Source: Siderastrea radians
Taxonomy: Eukaryota; Cnidaria; Anthozoa; Scleractinia; Rhizangiidae
Reading direction: 5' to 3'
Length of the DNA stretch: 64,000 nt
Assembly: GCA_964017195.1 (NCBI GenBank)
Contig: OZ024896.1
Coordinates: 1,116,001-1,180,000, forward strand
Part shown: in pieces, positions 49,495 through 61,865 of the stretch
Layout of the letters: each line of letters begins with the position of its first letter
How positions within the stretch are numbered: the first letter of the stretch is position 1
Made by a program: the position numbers and the translations under genes
Notes under the pieces: model-generated
What the model was told of the DNA's origin: nothing
What the model saw: the letters and a program-made list of their open reading frames with translations, nothing else
The model's database searches: none

Positions 49495-51287
49495 AGCCTC
49501 TGGGAATGCTCCAAAATGGGGTTTTTTCCCTAAGGATCTCACATATCGCGATTTCTTTGTACTTTTGCACAAAAGGAATTTTTTTCGGATAGTCCCAAAG
49601 GGGTTGAAGGCATTTGGTACCTTTCGGCATGCAGCTGAGAGCGGCAATTAGCTTTTTAGGGTCTGGGAATGCCTCAAAATGGGGTTTTATCCCTAAGGAT
49701 CTCACATATCGCGATTTCTTTGTACTTTTGCGCAAAAGGAATTTTTTTCAGATGGTCCCAAAGGGTTTGAATGCATTTGGGACCTTTGGGCATGCAGCTG
49801 AGAGCGGCAATTAGCTTTTTTCTGCTTTTTGGGTCCAATTCAAGGCCTGAAAAAGTGCAGCAGTTCTTAGTATCGCCAAATTCTATAAAACTAGCGCCAA
49901 ATGCATTGTTGTTTGGTGCCGCAACGGGATCTGAGGTGCTTTAATGCTGGGGCCGTTGCACGAAAATCAGCACTTTTTTGAGGGACCCACCCCACCCCTC
50001 TGAAAACGAAAATATCCACCTTATCGACAGAATCGCAGACTTTCTACACAATAAACTTTTTTTTCTGATAGCCCCGAAGGATTTGCATTTTTTGGGGTCT
50101 CTGGGGAGCATTTTTAGCGCCCCTGAGCACGTGCAACACCTTTTTTAGCCTCTGGGAATGCTCCAAAATAGGGTTTTTTGCCTATGGATCTCACATATCG
50201 CGATTTCTTTGTACTTTTGCACAAAAGGAATTTTTTTCGGATGGTCCCAAAGGGATTGAATGCATTTGGGACCTTTGCGCATGCAGCTGAGAGCGGCAAT
50301 TAGCTTTTTTCTGCTTTTTGGGACCAATTCAAGCCCTGAAAAAGTGCAGCATTTTTTTAGTATCGCCAAATTCTATAAAAATAGCGCCAAATGCATTGCT
50401 TTTTGGTGCCGCAACAGGATCTGAGGTGCTTTTATGCTGGGGCCGTTGCACCAAAATCAGCACTTTTTTGAGGGACCCACCCCACCCCTCTGAAAACGGA
50501 AATATCCACCTTATGGAAAGAATCGCAGACTTTCTACACAATAAACTTTTTTTTCTGATAGCCCCGAAGGATTTGCATTTTTGGGGGCCTCTGGGGAGCA
50601 TTTTTAGCGCACCTGAGCACGTGCAACACCTTTTTTAGCCTCTGGGAATGCTCCAAAATGGGGTTTTTTCCCTAAGGATCTCACATATCGCGATTTCTTT
50701 GTACTTTTGCACAAAAGAAATTTTTTTCGGATGCTCCCAAAGGGTTTGAATGCATTTGGGACCTTTGCAAATGCAGCTGAGAGCGGCAACTAGCTTTGTA
50801 GGGTCTGGGAATGCCTCAAAATGGGATTTTTTCCCTAAGGATCTCACATATCGCGATTTCTTTGTACTTTTGCACAAAAGGAATTTTTTTCGGATGGTCC
50901 CAAAGGGTTTGAAATGATTTGGGACCATTGCGCATGCAGCTTAGAGCGGCAATTAGCTTTTTTCTGCTTTTTGGGACCAATTCAAGCCCTGAAAAAGTGC
51001 AGCATTTTGTAGTATGGCCAAATTCTTTAAAAATCGCGCCAAATGCATTGTTTTTTGGTGCCGCAACGGGATCGGAGGTGCTTTAATGCTGGGGCCGTTG
51101 CACCAAAATCAGCACTTTTTTGAGGGACCCACCCCACCCCTCTGAAAACGGAAATATCCACCTTATCGACAGAATCGCAGACTTTCTACACAATAAACTT
51201 TTTTTCTGATAGCCCCAAGGGATTTGCATTTTTTGGGGCCTCTGGGTAGCATTTTTAGCGCACCTGAGCACGTGCAACACCTTTTTT
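49495..51287 (+). repeat. Tetramer, trimer, tetramer
   Basis: Units start at 49495 (4), 50147 (3) and 50637 (4). The last two match 58280-59421 at an offset of 8133, sharing ATGCTCCCAAAGGG and TTTGCAAATGCAG in A1 and AGCTTTGTAG at the A1/A2 join. The B1-B2 of the trimer also resembles 63006-63332, sharing AAATGCATTGC and GCAACAGGATC. Confidence 0.85.
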
Positions 51288-53236
51288 AACCTCTGGGAAT
51301 GCTCCAAAATGGGGTTTTTTCCCTAAGGATCTCACATATTGCGATTTCTTTGTACTTTTGCACAAAAGGAATTTTTTTCGGATGGTCCCAAAGGGTTTGA
51401 ATGCATTTGGGACCTTTGCGCATGCAGCTGAGAGCGGCAATTAGCTTTTGAGGGTCTGGGAATGCCTCAAAATGGGGTTTTTTCCCTAAGGATCTCACAT
51501 ATCGCGATTTCTTTGTACTTTTGCACAAAAGGAATTTTTTTCGGATGGTCCCAAAGGGTTTGAATGCATTTGGGACCTTTGCAAATGCTGCTGAGAGCGG
51601 CAATTAGCTTTTTTCTGCTTTTTGGGACCAATTCAAGCCCTGAAAAAGTGCTGCATTTTTTAGTATCGCCAAATACTATAAAAATAGCGCCAATGCATTG
51701 TTTTTGGTGCCGCAACGGGATCTGAGGTGCTTTTATGCTGGGGCCGTTGCACCAAAATCAGCACTTTTTTGAGGGACCCACCCCACCCCTCTGAAAACGG
51801 AAATATCCACCTTATCGACAGAATCGCAGACTTTCTACACAATAAACTTTTTTTTCTGATAGCCCCGAGGGATTTGCACTTTTTGGGGCCTCTGGGGAGC
51901 ATTTTTAGCGCACCTGAGCACATGCAACACCTTTTTTAGCCTCTGGGAATGCTCCAAAATGGGGTTTTTTCCCTAAGGATCTCACATATCGCGATTTCTT
52001 TGTACTTTTGCACAAAAGGAATTTTTTTCGGATAGTCCCAAAGGGTTTGAATGCATTTGGGACCTTTGCGCATGCAGCTGAGAGCGGCAATTAGCTTTTT
52101 AGGGTCTGGGAATGCCTCAAAATGGGGTCTTTTCCCTAAGGATCTCACATATCGCGATTTCTTTGTACTTTTGCACAAAAGGAATTTTTTCGGATGGTCC
52201 CAAAGGGTTTGAATGCATTTGGGACCTTTGCGCATGCAGCTGAGAGCGGCAATTAGCTTTTTTCTGCTTTTTGGGTACAATTCAAGCCCTGAAAAAGTGC
52301 AGCATTTTTAGTATCGCCAAATTCTATAAAAATAGCGCCAAATGCATTGTTTTTTGGTGCCGCAACGGGATTTGAGGTGCTTTTATGCTGGGGCCGTTGC
52401 ACCAAAATCAGCACTTTTTTGAGGGACCCACCCCACCCCTCTGAAAACGGAAATATCCACCTTATCGACAGGATCGCAGACTTTCTACACAATAAACTTT
52501 TTTTTCTTATAGCCCCGAGGGATTTGCCTTTTTTGGGGCCTCTGGGGAGCATTTTTAGCGCACCTGAGCACGTGCAATACCTTTTTTAGCCTCTTGGAAT
52601 GCTCCAAAATGGGGTTTTATCCCTAAGGATCTCACGTGTCGCGATTTCTTTGTACTTTTGCACAAAAGGAATTTTTTTCGGATGGTCCCAAGGGGTTTGA
52701 ATGCATTTGGGACCTTTGCGCATGCAGCTGAGAGCGGCAATTAGCTTTTTAGGGTCTGGGAATGCCTCAAAATGGGGTCTTTTCCCTAAGGATCTCACAT
52801 AGCGCGATTTTTTGTACTTTTGCAGAAAAGGAATTTTTTCGGATGGTCCTAAAGGGTTTGAATGCATTTGGGACCTTTGCGCATGCAGCTTTGAGCGGCA
52901 ATTAGCTTTTTTCTGCTTTTTGGGACCAATTCAAGCCCCGAAAAAGTGCAGCATTTTTTAGTATCGCCAAATTCTATAAAAATAGCGCCCAATGCATTGT
53001 TTTTTGGTGCTGTAACAGGATCTGAGGTGCTTTTAAGCTGGGGCCGTTGCACCAAAATCAGCAGTTTTTTGAGGGACCCACCCCACCCCTCTGAAAACGG
53101 AAATATCCACCTTATCGACAGAATCGCAGACTTTCTACACAATAAACTTTATTTCTCATAGCCCCGAGGGATTTGCATTTTTTGGGGCCTCTGGGGAGCA
53201 TTTTTAGCGCACCTGAGCACGTGCAACACCGTTTTT
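51288..53236 (+). repeat. Three tetramers, second copy of the 44.6-46.4 kb segment
   Basis: Units start at 51288, 51938 and 52588. Offset 6832 from 45106-46404. Shared markers are the CACGTGTCGCG form in A1, TGCAATACC at a B2 end, CACATAGCGCG with GCAGAAAAGG in A2, and GCAGCTTTGAGC. Confidence 0.86.
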
Positions 53237-53884
53237 AGCCTCTGGGAATGCTCCAAAATGGGGTTTTTCCCTAAGGATCTCTCATATCGCGTTTTCTTTG
53301 TACTTTTGCACAAAAGGAATTTTTTTCGGATGGTTCCAAAGGGTTTGAATGCATTTGGGACCTTTGCGCATGCAGCTGAGAGCGGCAATTAGCATTTTAG
53401 GGTCTGGGAATGCCTCAAAATGATGTCTTTTCCCTAAGGATCTCACATAGCGCGATTTTTTGTACTTTTGCAGAAAAGGAATTTTTTCGGATGGTCCCAA
53501 AGGGTTTGAATGCATTTGGGACCTTTGCGCATGCAGCTTAGAGCGGCAATTAGCTTTTTTCTGCTTTTTGGGACCAATTCAAGCCCCGAAAAAGTGCAGC
53601 ATTTTTTAGTATCGCCAAATTCTATAAAAATAGCGCCCAATGCATTGTTTTTTGGTGCCGTAACAGGATCTGAGGTGCTTTTATGCTGGGGCCGTTGCAC
53701 CAAAATCAGCTTTTTTTTGAGGGACCCACCCCACCCCTCTGAAAACGGAAATATCCACCTTATCGACAGAATCGCAGACTTTCTACACAATAAACTTTTT
53801 TTCTGATAGCCCCGAGGGATTTGCATTTTTTGGGGCCTCTGGGGAGCATTTTTAGCGCACCTGAGCACGTGCAACACCGTTTTT
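53237..53884 (+). repeat. 648 bp tandem tetramer, copy 1
   Basis: A1 53237, A2 53399, B1 53560, B2 53720. It shares CATATCGCGTTTTC in A1, TTAGCATTTTAGGG at the A1/A2 join, and CACATAGCGCG in A2 with the next unit. Each copy is a few bases below 652 bp because of shared small deletions. Confidence 0.87.
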
Positions 53885-54532
53885 AGCCTCTGGGAATGCT
53901 CCAAAATGGGGTTTTTCCCTAAGGATCTCACATATCGCGTTTTCTTTGTACTTTTGCACAAAAGGAATTTTTTTCGGATGGTCCCAAAGGGTTTGAATGC
54001 ATTTGGGACCTTTGCGCATGCAGCTGTGAGCGGCAATTAGCATTTTAGGGTCTGGGAATGCCTCAAAATGGGGTCTTTTCCCTAAGGATCTCACATAGCG
54101 CGATTTTTTGTACTTTTGCAGAAAAGGAATTTTTTCGGATGGTCCCAAAGGGTTTGAATGCATTTGGGACCTTTGCGCATGCAGCTTAGAGCGGCAATTA
54201 GCTTTTTTCTGCTTTTTGGGACCAACTCAAGCCCCGAAAAAGTGCAGCATTTTTTAGTATCGCCAAATTCTATAAAAATAGCGCCCAATGCATTGTTTTT
54301 TGGTGCCGTAACAGGATCTGAGGTGCTTTTATGCTGGAGCCGTTGCACCAAAATCAGCAGTTTTTTGAGGGACCCACCCCACCCCTCTGAAAACGGAAAT
54401 ATCCACCTTATCCACAGAATCGCAGACTTTCTACACAATAAACTTTTTCTCTGATAGCCCCGAGGGATTTGCATTTTTTGGGGCCTCTGGGGAGCATTTT
54501 TAGCGCACCTGAGCACGTGCAACACCGTTTTT
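53885..54532 (+). repeat. 648 bp tandem tetramer, copy 2
   Basis: A1 53885, A2 54047, B1 54208, B2 54368, at an offset of 648 from the previous unit. Private changes include CAGCTGTGAGC, CCAACTCAAG and TATCCACAG. Confidence 0.87.
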
Positions 54533-55019
54533 AGCCTCTGGGAATGCTCCAAAATGGGGTTTTTCCCTAAGGATCTCACATATCGCGTTTTCTTTGTACT
54601 TTTGCACAAAAGGAATTTTTTTCGGATGGTCCCAAAGGGTTTGAATGCATTTGGGACCTTTGCGCATGCAGCTTAGAGCGGCAATTAGCTTTTTTCTGCT
54701 TTTTGGGACCAATTCAAGCCCCGAAAAAGTGCAGCATTTTTTAGTATCGCCAAATTCTATAAAAATAGCGCCCAATGCATTGTTTCTTGGCGCCGCAACG
54801 CGATCTGAGGTGCTTTTATGCTGGCGCCGTTGCACCTAAATCAGCACTTTTTGAGGGACCCACCCCACCCTTCTGAAAACGGAAATATCCACCTTATCGT
54901 CAGAATCGCAGACTTTCTACACAATAAACTTTTTTTTCTGATAGCCCCGAGGGATTTGCATTTTTGGGGGCCTCTGGGGAGCATTTTTAGCGCACCTGAG
55001 CACGTGCAACACCTTTTTT
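54533..55019 (+). repeat. Trimer with recombinant B1
   Basis: A1 54533, B1 54695, B2 54854. The start of B1 (CCCCGAAAAAG, GCGCCCAATG) matches the upstream tetramers, while its end (GGCGCCGCAACGCG, GGCGCCG) matches the B1 at 46730 and 56816. The switch within one monomer suggests an exchange near 54.78 kb. Confidence 0.78.
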
Positions 55020-55352
55020 AGCCTCTGGGAATGCTCCAAAATGGGGTTTTTTCCCTAAGGATCTCACATATCGCGATTTCTTTGTACTTTTGCACAAAAG
55101 GAATTTTTTTCGGATGGTCCCAAAGGGTTTGAATGCATTTGGGACCTTTGCGCATGCAGCTGAGAGCGGCAATTAGCACTTTTTTGAGGGACCCACCCCA
55201 CCGCTCTGAAAACGGAAATGTCCACCTTATCGACAGAATCGCAGACTTTCTACACAATAAACTTTTTTTTCTGATAGCCCCGAGGGATTTGCATTTTTTG
55301 GGGCCTCTGGGGAGCATTTTTAGCGCACCTGAGCACATGCAACACCTTTTTT
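55020..55352 (+). repeat. Dimeric unit: A fused to B2, B1 lost
   Basis: The A monomer runs normally to CGGCAATTAGC and then continues with CACTTTTTTGAGGG, the end of B1, straight into B2 (55187). Both parents have AGC before a T-run here (TTAGCTTTTT in A, TCAGCACTTTTTT in B1). The join falls at homologous positions and removes nearly one monomer, as expected of an unequal crossover between A and B1. It is the only A-B2 dimer in the window. Confidence 0.9.
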
Positions 55353-58279
55353 AGCCTCTGGGAATGCTCCAAAATGGGGTTTTTTCCGTAAGGATCTCAC
55401 ATATCGCGATTTCTTTGTACTTTTGCACAAAAGGAATTTTTTTCGGATGGTCCCAAAGGGTTTGAATGCATTTGGGACCTTTGCGCATGCAGCTGAGAGC
55501 GGCAATTAGCTTTTTAGGGTCTGGGAATGCCTCAAAATGGGGTCTTTTCCCTAAGGATCTCACATATCGCGATTTCTTTGTACTTCTGCACAAAAGGAAT
55601 TGTTTCGGATGGTCCGAAAGGGTTTGAATGCATTTGGGACCTTTGCGCATGCAGCTGAGAGCGGCAATTAGCTTTTTTCTGCTTTTTGGGTACAATTCAA
55701 GCCCTGAAAAAGTGCAGCATTTTTAGTATCGCCAAATTCTATAAAAATAGCGCCAAATGCATTGTTTTTTGGTGCCGCAACGGGATTTGAGGTGCTTTTA
55801 TGCTGGGGCCGTTGCACCAAAATCAGCACTTTTTTGAGGGACCCACCCCACCCCTCTGAAAACGGAAATATCCACCTTATCGACAGGATCGCAGACTTTC
55901 TACACAATAAACTTTTTTTTCTTATAGCCCCGAGGGATTTGCATTTTTTGGGGCCTCTGGGGAGCATTTTTAGCGCACCTGAGCACGTGCAACACCTTTT
56001 TTAGCCTCTTGGAATGCTCCAAAATGGGGTTTTATCCCTAAGGATCTCACGTGTCGCGATTTCTTTGTACTTTTGCACAAAAGGAATTTTTTTCGGATGG
56101 TCCCAAAGGGTTTGAATGCATTTGGGACCTTTGCGCATGCAGCTTAGAGCGGCAATTAGCTTTTTTCTGCTTTTTGGGACCAACTCAAGCCCCGAAAAAG
56201 TGCAGCATTTTTTAGTATCATCAAATTCTATAAAAATAGCGCCCAATGCATTGTTTTTTGGTGCCGTAACAGGATCTGAGGTGCTTTTATGCTGGGGCCG
56301 TTGCACCAAAATCAGCACTTTTTTGAGGGACCCACCCCACCCCTCTGAAAACGGAAATATCCACCTTATCGACAGAATCGCAGACTTTCTACACAATAAA
56401 CTTTTTTTCTGATAGCCCCGAGGGATTTGCATTTTTTGGGGCCTCTGGGAAGCATTTTTAGCGCACGTGAGCACGTGCAACACCGTTTTTAGCCTCTGGG
56501 AATGCTGCAAAATGGGGTTTTTCCCTAAGGATCTCACATATCGCGTTTTCTTTGTACTTTTGCACAAAAGGAATTTTTTTCGGATGGTCCCAAAGGGTTT
56601 GAATGCATTTGGGACCTTTGCGCATGCAGCTGAGAGCGGCAATTAGCATTTTAGGGTCTGGGAATGCCTCAAAATGGGGTTTTTTCCCTAAGGATCTCAC
56701 ATATCGCGATTTCTTAGTACTGTTGCACAAAAGGAATTTTTTTCGGATGGTCCCAAAGGGTTTGAATGCATTTGGGACCTTTGCGCATGCAGCTGAGAGC
56801 GGCAATTAGCTTTTTTCTGCTTCTTGGGACCAATTCAAGCCCTGAAAAAGTGCAGCATTTTTTAGTATCGCCAAATTCTATAAAGATAGCGCCAAATGCA
56901 TTGTTTTTCGGCGCCGCAACGCGATCTGAGGTGCTTTTATGCTGGCACCGTTGCACCAAAATCAGCACTTTTTGAGGGACCCACCCCACCCTTCTGAAAA
57001 CGGAAATATCCACCTTATCGTCAGAATCGCAGACTTTCTACACAATAAACTTTTTTTTCTGATAGCCCCGAGGGATTTGCATTTTTGGGGGCCTCTGGGG
57101 AGCATTTTTAGCGCACCTGAGCACGTGCAACACCTTTTTTAGCCTCTGGGAATGCTCCAATATGGGGTTTTTTCCTAAGGATCTCACATACCGCAATTTC
57201 TTTGTACTTTTGCACAAAAGGAATTTTTTTCGGATGGTCCCAAAGGGTTTGAATGCATTTCGGACCTTTGCGCATGCAGCTGAGAGCGGCAATTAGGTTT
57301 TTTAGGGTCTGGGAATGCCTCAAAATGGGGTTTTTTCCCTAAGGATCTCACATATCGCGATTTCTTTGTACTTTTGCACAAAAAGAATTTTTTTCGGATG
57401 GTCCCAAAGGGTTTGAATGCATTTGGGACCTTTGCGCATGCAGCTGAGAGCGGCAATTAGCTTTTTTCTGCTTTTTGGGACCATTTCAAGCCCTGAAAAA
57501 GTGCAGCATTTTTTAGTATCACCAAATTCTATAAAAATAGCGCCCAATGCATTGTTTTTTGGTGCCGCAACGGGATCTGAGGTGCTTTTATGCTGGGGCC
57601 GTTGCACCAAAATCAGCACTTTTTTGAGGGACCCACCCCACCCCTCTGAAAACGGAAATATCCACCTTATCGACAGAATCGCAGACTTTCTACACAATAA
57701 ACTTTTTTTCTTATAGCCCCGAGGGATGTGCATTTTTTGGGGCCTCTGGGGAGCATTTTTAGCGCTCCTGAGCACGTGCAACACCTTTTTAGCCTCTGGG
57801 AATGCTCCAAAATGGGTTTTTCTCCCTAAGGATCTCACATATCGCGATTTCTTCGTACTTTAGCACAAAAGGAATTTTTTTCGGATGGTCCCAAAGGGTT
57901 TGAATGCATTTGGGACCTTTGCGCATGCAGCTGAGAGCGGCAATTAGCTTTTTTCTGCTTTTTGGGACCAATTCAAGCCCTGAAAAAGTGCAGCATTTTT
58001 TAGTATCGCCAAATTCTATAAAACAAGCGCCAAATGCATTCTTGTTTGGTGCCGCAACGGGATCTGAGGTGCTTTAATGCTGGGGCCGTTGCACGAAAAT
58101 CAGCACTTTTTTGAGGGACCCACCCCACCCCTCTGAAAATGGAAATATCCACCTTATCGAAAGAATCGCAGACTTTCTACACAATAAACTTTTTTTTCTG
58201 ATAGGCCCGAGTTATTTGCATTTTTTGGGGCCTCTGGGGAGCATTTTTAGCGCACCTGAGCACGTGCATCACCTTTTTT
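55353..58279 (+). repeat. 2.9 kb block, copy 2 of 45.1-48.2 kb
   Basis: Unit order is 4,3,4,4,3, starting at 55353, 56003, 56491, 57141 and 57791. The second unit is a trimer where copy 1 has a tetramer; otherwise the order is the same. Shared private markers include CATACCGCAATTTC and ATTTCGGACC (57141 unit), TTCGTACTTTAGCAC, and GCATTCTTGTTTGG. Confidence 0.87.
57304..57466 (+). repeat. Reference copy of monomer A2 (163 bp)
   Basis: A2 begins AGGGTCTGGGAATGCCTC where A1 has AGCCTCTGGGAATGCTCC; the remainder is the same family as A1. A2 always follows another A monomer, so A1 and A2 are position-specific variants. A2 is the only monomer whose copy number changes freely, with 0 to 3 per unit. 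A sub-variant is entered through CTTTTGAGGGTC rather than CTTTTTAGGGTC (14595, 14758, 21705, 28599, 38261, 40708, 51451, 63496). This entry resembles the B1/B2 junction and may mark an old exchange. Confidence 0.92.
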
Positions 58280-59909
58280 AGCCTCTGGGAATGCTCCAAA
58301 ATGGGGTTTTTTCCCTAAGGATCTCACATATCGCGATTTCTTTGTACTTTTGCACAAAAGGAATTTTTTTCGGATGGTCCCAAAAGGTTTGAATGCATTT
58401 GGGACCTTTGCGCATGCAGCTGAGAGCGGCAATTAGCTTTTTTCTGCTTTTTGGGAGCAATTCAAGCCCTGAAAAAGTGCAGCATTTTTTAGTATCGCCA
58501 AATTCTATAAAACTAGCGCCAAATGCACTTTTTTTTTGGTGCCGCAACGGGATCTGAGGTGTTTTTATGCTCTGGCCGTTGCACAAAAATCAGCACTTTT
58601 TTGAGGGACCCACCCCACCCCTCTGAAAACGGAAATATCCACCTTATCGACAGAATCGCAGACTTTCTACACAATAAACTTTTTTTTCTGATAGCCCCGA
58701 TGGATTTGCATTTTTTTTGGCCTCTGGGGAGCATTGTTAGCGCACCTGAGCACGTGCAACACCTTTTTTAGCCTCTGGGAATGCTCCAAAATGGGGTTTT
58801 TTCCCTAAGGATCTCACATATCGCGATTTCTTTGTACTTTTGCACAAAAGAAATTTTTTTCGGATGCTCCCAAAGGGTTTGAATGCATTTGGGACCTTTG
58901 CAAATGCAGTTGAGAGCGGCAATTAGCTTTGTAGTGTCTGGGAATGCCTGAAAATGGTGTTTTTTCCCTAAGGATCTCACATATCGCGATTTCTTTGTAC
59001 TTTTGCACAAAAGGAATTTTTTTCGGATGGTCCCAAAGGGTTTGAATGCATTTGGGACCTTTGCGCATGCAGCTGAGAGCGGCAATTAGCTTTTTTCTGC
59101 TTTTTCGCACCAATTCAAGCCCTGAAAAAGTGCAACATTTCTTAGTATCGCCAAATACTATAAAAATAGCGCCAAATGCATTGTCTTTTGGTGCCGCAAC
59201 GGGATCTGAGGTGCTTTTATGCTGGGGCCGTTGCACCAAAATCAGCACTTTTTTGAGGGACCCACCCCACCCCTCTCAAAACGGAAATATCCACCTTATC
59301 GACAGAATCGAGACTTTCTACACAATAAACTTTTTTTTTGTGATAGCCCCGAGGGATTTGCATTTTTTGGGGCCTCTCGGGAGCATTTTTAGCGCACCTG
59401 AGCACGTGCAACACCTTTTTTAGCCTCTGGGAATGCTCCAAAATGGGGTTTTTCCCTAAGGATCTCACATATCGCGATTTCTTTGTACTTTTGCACAAAA
59501 GGAATTTTTTTCGGATGGTCCCAAAGGGTTTGTATGCGTTTGGAACCTTTGCGCATGCAGCTGAGAGCGGCAATTAGCTTTTTTCTGCTTTTTGGGACCA
59601 ATGCAAGCCCTGAAAAAGTGCAGTATTTTTTAGTATCGCCACATTCTATAAACATAGCGCGAAATGCATTTTTTTTTTGGTGCCGCAACGGGATCTGAGG
59701 TGCTTTAATGCTGGGGCCGTTGCACCAAAATCAGCACTTTTTTGAGGGACCCACCCCTTCCCTCTGAAAACGGAAATATCCACCTTATCGAAAGAATCGC
59801 AGACTTTCTACACAATAAGCTTTTTTTTCTGATAGCCCCGAGGGATTTGCATTTCTTGGGGCCTCATGGGAGCATTTTTAGCGCACCTGAGCACGTGCAA
59901 CACTTTTTT
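58280..59909 (+). repeat. Trimer, tetramer, trimer
   Basis: Units start at 58280 (3), 58770 (4) and 59422 (3). The first two match 50147-51287. The last has cassette-type B1 and B2 (AAACATAGCGCG, CCCCTTCCC, CGAAAGAATC) and so begins the collapsed cassette continued at 59910. Confidence 0.85.
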
Positions 59910-60724
59910 AGCCTCTGGGAATGCTCCAAAATGGGGTTTTTTCCCTAAGGATCTCACATATCGCGATTTCTTTGTACTTTTGCACAAAAGGAATTTTTTT
60001 CGGATGGTCTGAAGGGGTTTGAATGTATTTGGGACCTTTGCGCATATAGCAGAGAGCGGCAATTAGCTTTTTAGGGTCTGGGAATGCCTCAAAATGGGGT
60101 TTTTTCCCTAAGGATCTCACTTATCGCGATTTCTTTGTACTTTTGCACAAAAGGAATTTTTTTCGGATAGTCCCAAGGGGTTTGAATGCATTTGGGACCT
60201 TTGCACATGCAGGAGAGAGCGGCAATTAGCTTTTTAGGGTCTGGGAATGCCTCAAAATGGGTTTTTCTCCCTAAGGATCTCACATATCGCGATTTCTTTG
60301 TACTTGTGCACAAAAGGAATTTTTTTCGGATGGTCCCAAAGGGTTTGAATGCATTTCGGACCTTTGCGCATGCAGCTGAGAGCGGCAATTAGCTTTTTTC
60401 TGCTTTTTGGGACCAATTCAAGCCCTGAAAAAGTGCAGCATTTTTTAGTATCACCAAATTCTATAAAAATAGCGCCAAATGCATTGTTTTTTGGTGTAGC
60501 AACGGGATCTGAGGTGCTTTTATGCTGGGGCCGTTGCACCAAAATCAGCACTTTTTTGAGGGACCCAACCCAGCCCTCTGAAAACGGAAATATCCACCTT
60601 ATCGACAGAATCGCAGACTTTCTACACAATAAACTTTTTTTTCTGATAGCCCAGAGGGATTTGCATTTTTTGGGGCCTCTGGGGAGCATTTTTAGCGCAC
60701 CTGAGCACGTGCAACACCGTTTTT
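59910..60724 (+). repeat. Pentamer formed by collapse of the chimera cassette
   Basis: A1 at 59910 carries GGTCTGAAGG, the marker otherwise seen just before the chimera. The next A (60073) starts as A2 but continues as the cassette's second A1 (CTCACTTATCGCG, GGATAGTCCCAAGG). Then come A2 with CTTGTGCAC (60236), B1 with GTAGCAACGGG (60399) and B2 (60559). The chimera is absent. The 815 bp length is exactly 215 bp, one chimera, below X plus tetramer (1030 bp). Confidence 0.82.
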
Positions 60725-60887
60725 AGCCTCTGGGAAAGCTCCAAAATGGGGTTTTTTCCCTAAGGATCTCACATATCGCGATTTCTTTGTACTTTTGCAC
60801 AAAAGGAATTTTTTTCGGATGGTCCCAAAGGGTTTGAATGCATTTGGGACCTTTGGGCATGCAGCTGAGAGCGGCAATTAGCTTTTT
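60725..60887 (+). repeat. A1 monomer before the 978 bp duplication
   Basis: A1 of the pentamer 60725-61539, with TTTGGGCATGC near its end. The same marker recurs in the A2 at 61703, suggesting the crossover that made the 978 bp duplication lay within these A monomers. Confidence 0.85.
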
Positions 60888-61865
60888 AGGGTCTGGGAAT
60901 GCCTCAAAATGGAGTTTTTTCCCTAAGGATGTCACATATCGCTATTTCTTTGTACTTTTGCACAAATGGAATTTTTTTCGGATGGTCCCAAAGGGTTTGA
61001 ATGCATTTGGGACCCTTGCGCATGCAGCTGAGAGCGGCAATTAGGTTTTATGGGTCTTGGAATGCCTCAAAATGGGGTTTTTTTCCTAACAATCTCACAT
61101 ATCGCGATTTCTTTGTACTTTTGCACAAAAGGAATCTTTTTCGGATGGTCCCAAAGGGTTTAAATGCATTTGGGACCTTTGTGCATGCAGCTGAGAGCGG
61201 CAATTAGCTTTTTTCTGCTTTTTGGGAACAATTCAAGCCCTGAAAAAGTGCAGCATTTCTTAGTATCGCCAAATTCTATAAAAATAGCGGCAAATGCATT
61301 GTTTTTTGGTGACGCGACGGGATCTGAGGTGCTTTTATGCTGGGGCCGTTGCACCAAAATCAGCACTTTTTTGAGGGACCCACCCCACCCCTCTGAAAAC
61401 GGAAATATCCACCTTATTGACAGAATCGCAGACTTTCTACACAATAAACTTTTTTTTCTGATAGCCCCGAGGGATTTGCATTTTTTGGGGCCTCTGGGGA
61501 GCATTTTTAGCGCCCTTGAGCACGTGCAACACCTTTTTTAGCCTCTGGGAATGCTCCAAAATGGGGTTCTTTCCCTAAGGATCTCACATATCGCGATTTC
61601 TTTGTACTTTTGCACAAAAGGAATTTTTTTCGGATGGTCCCAAAGGGTTTGAATGCATTTGGGACCTTTGCGCATGCAGCTGAGAGCGGCAATTAGCTTT
61701 TTAGGGTCTGGGAATGCCTCAAAATGGAGTTTTTTCCCTAAGAATGTCACATATCACGATTTCTTTGTACTTTTGCACAAAAGGAATTTTTTTCGGATGG
61801 TCCCAAAGGGTTTGAATGCATTTGGGACCTTTGGGCATGCAGCTGAGAGCGGCAATTAGCTTTTT
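60888..61865 (+). repeat. 978 bp tandem duplication, copy 1
   Basis: Six monomers: A2 60888, A2 61051, B1 61214, B2 61374, A1 61540, A2 61703. Markers include AAAATGGAGTTTTTTCCC, CACAAATGG, TTAGGTTTTATGGGTC and GGTGACGCGACGGG. Confidence 0.91.
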
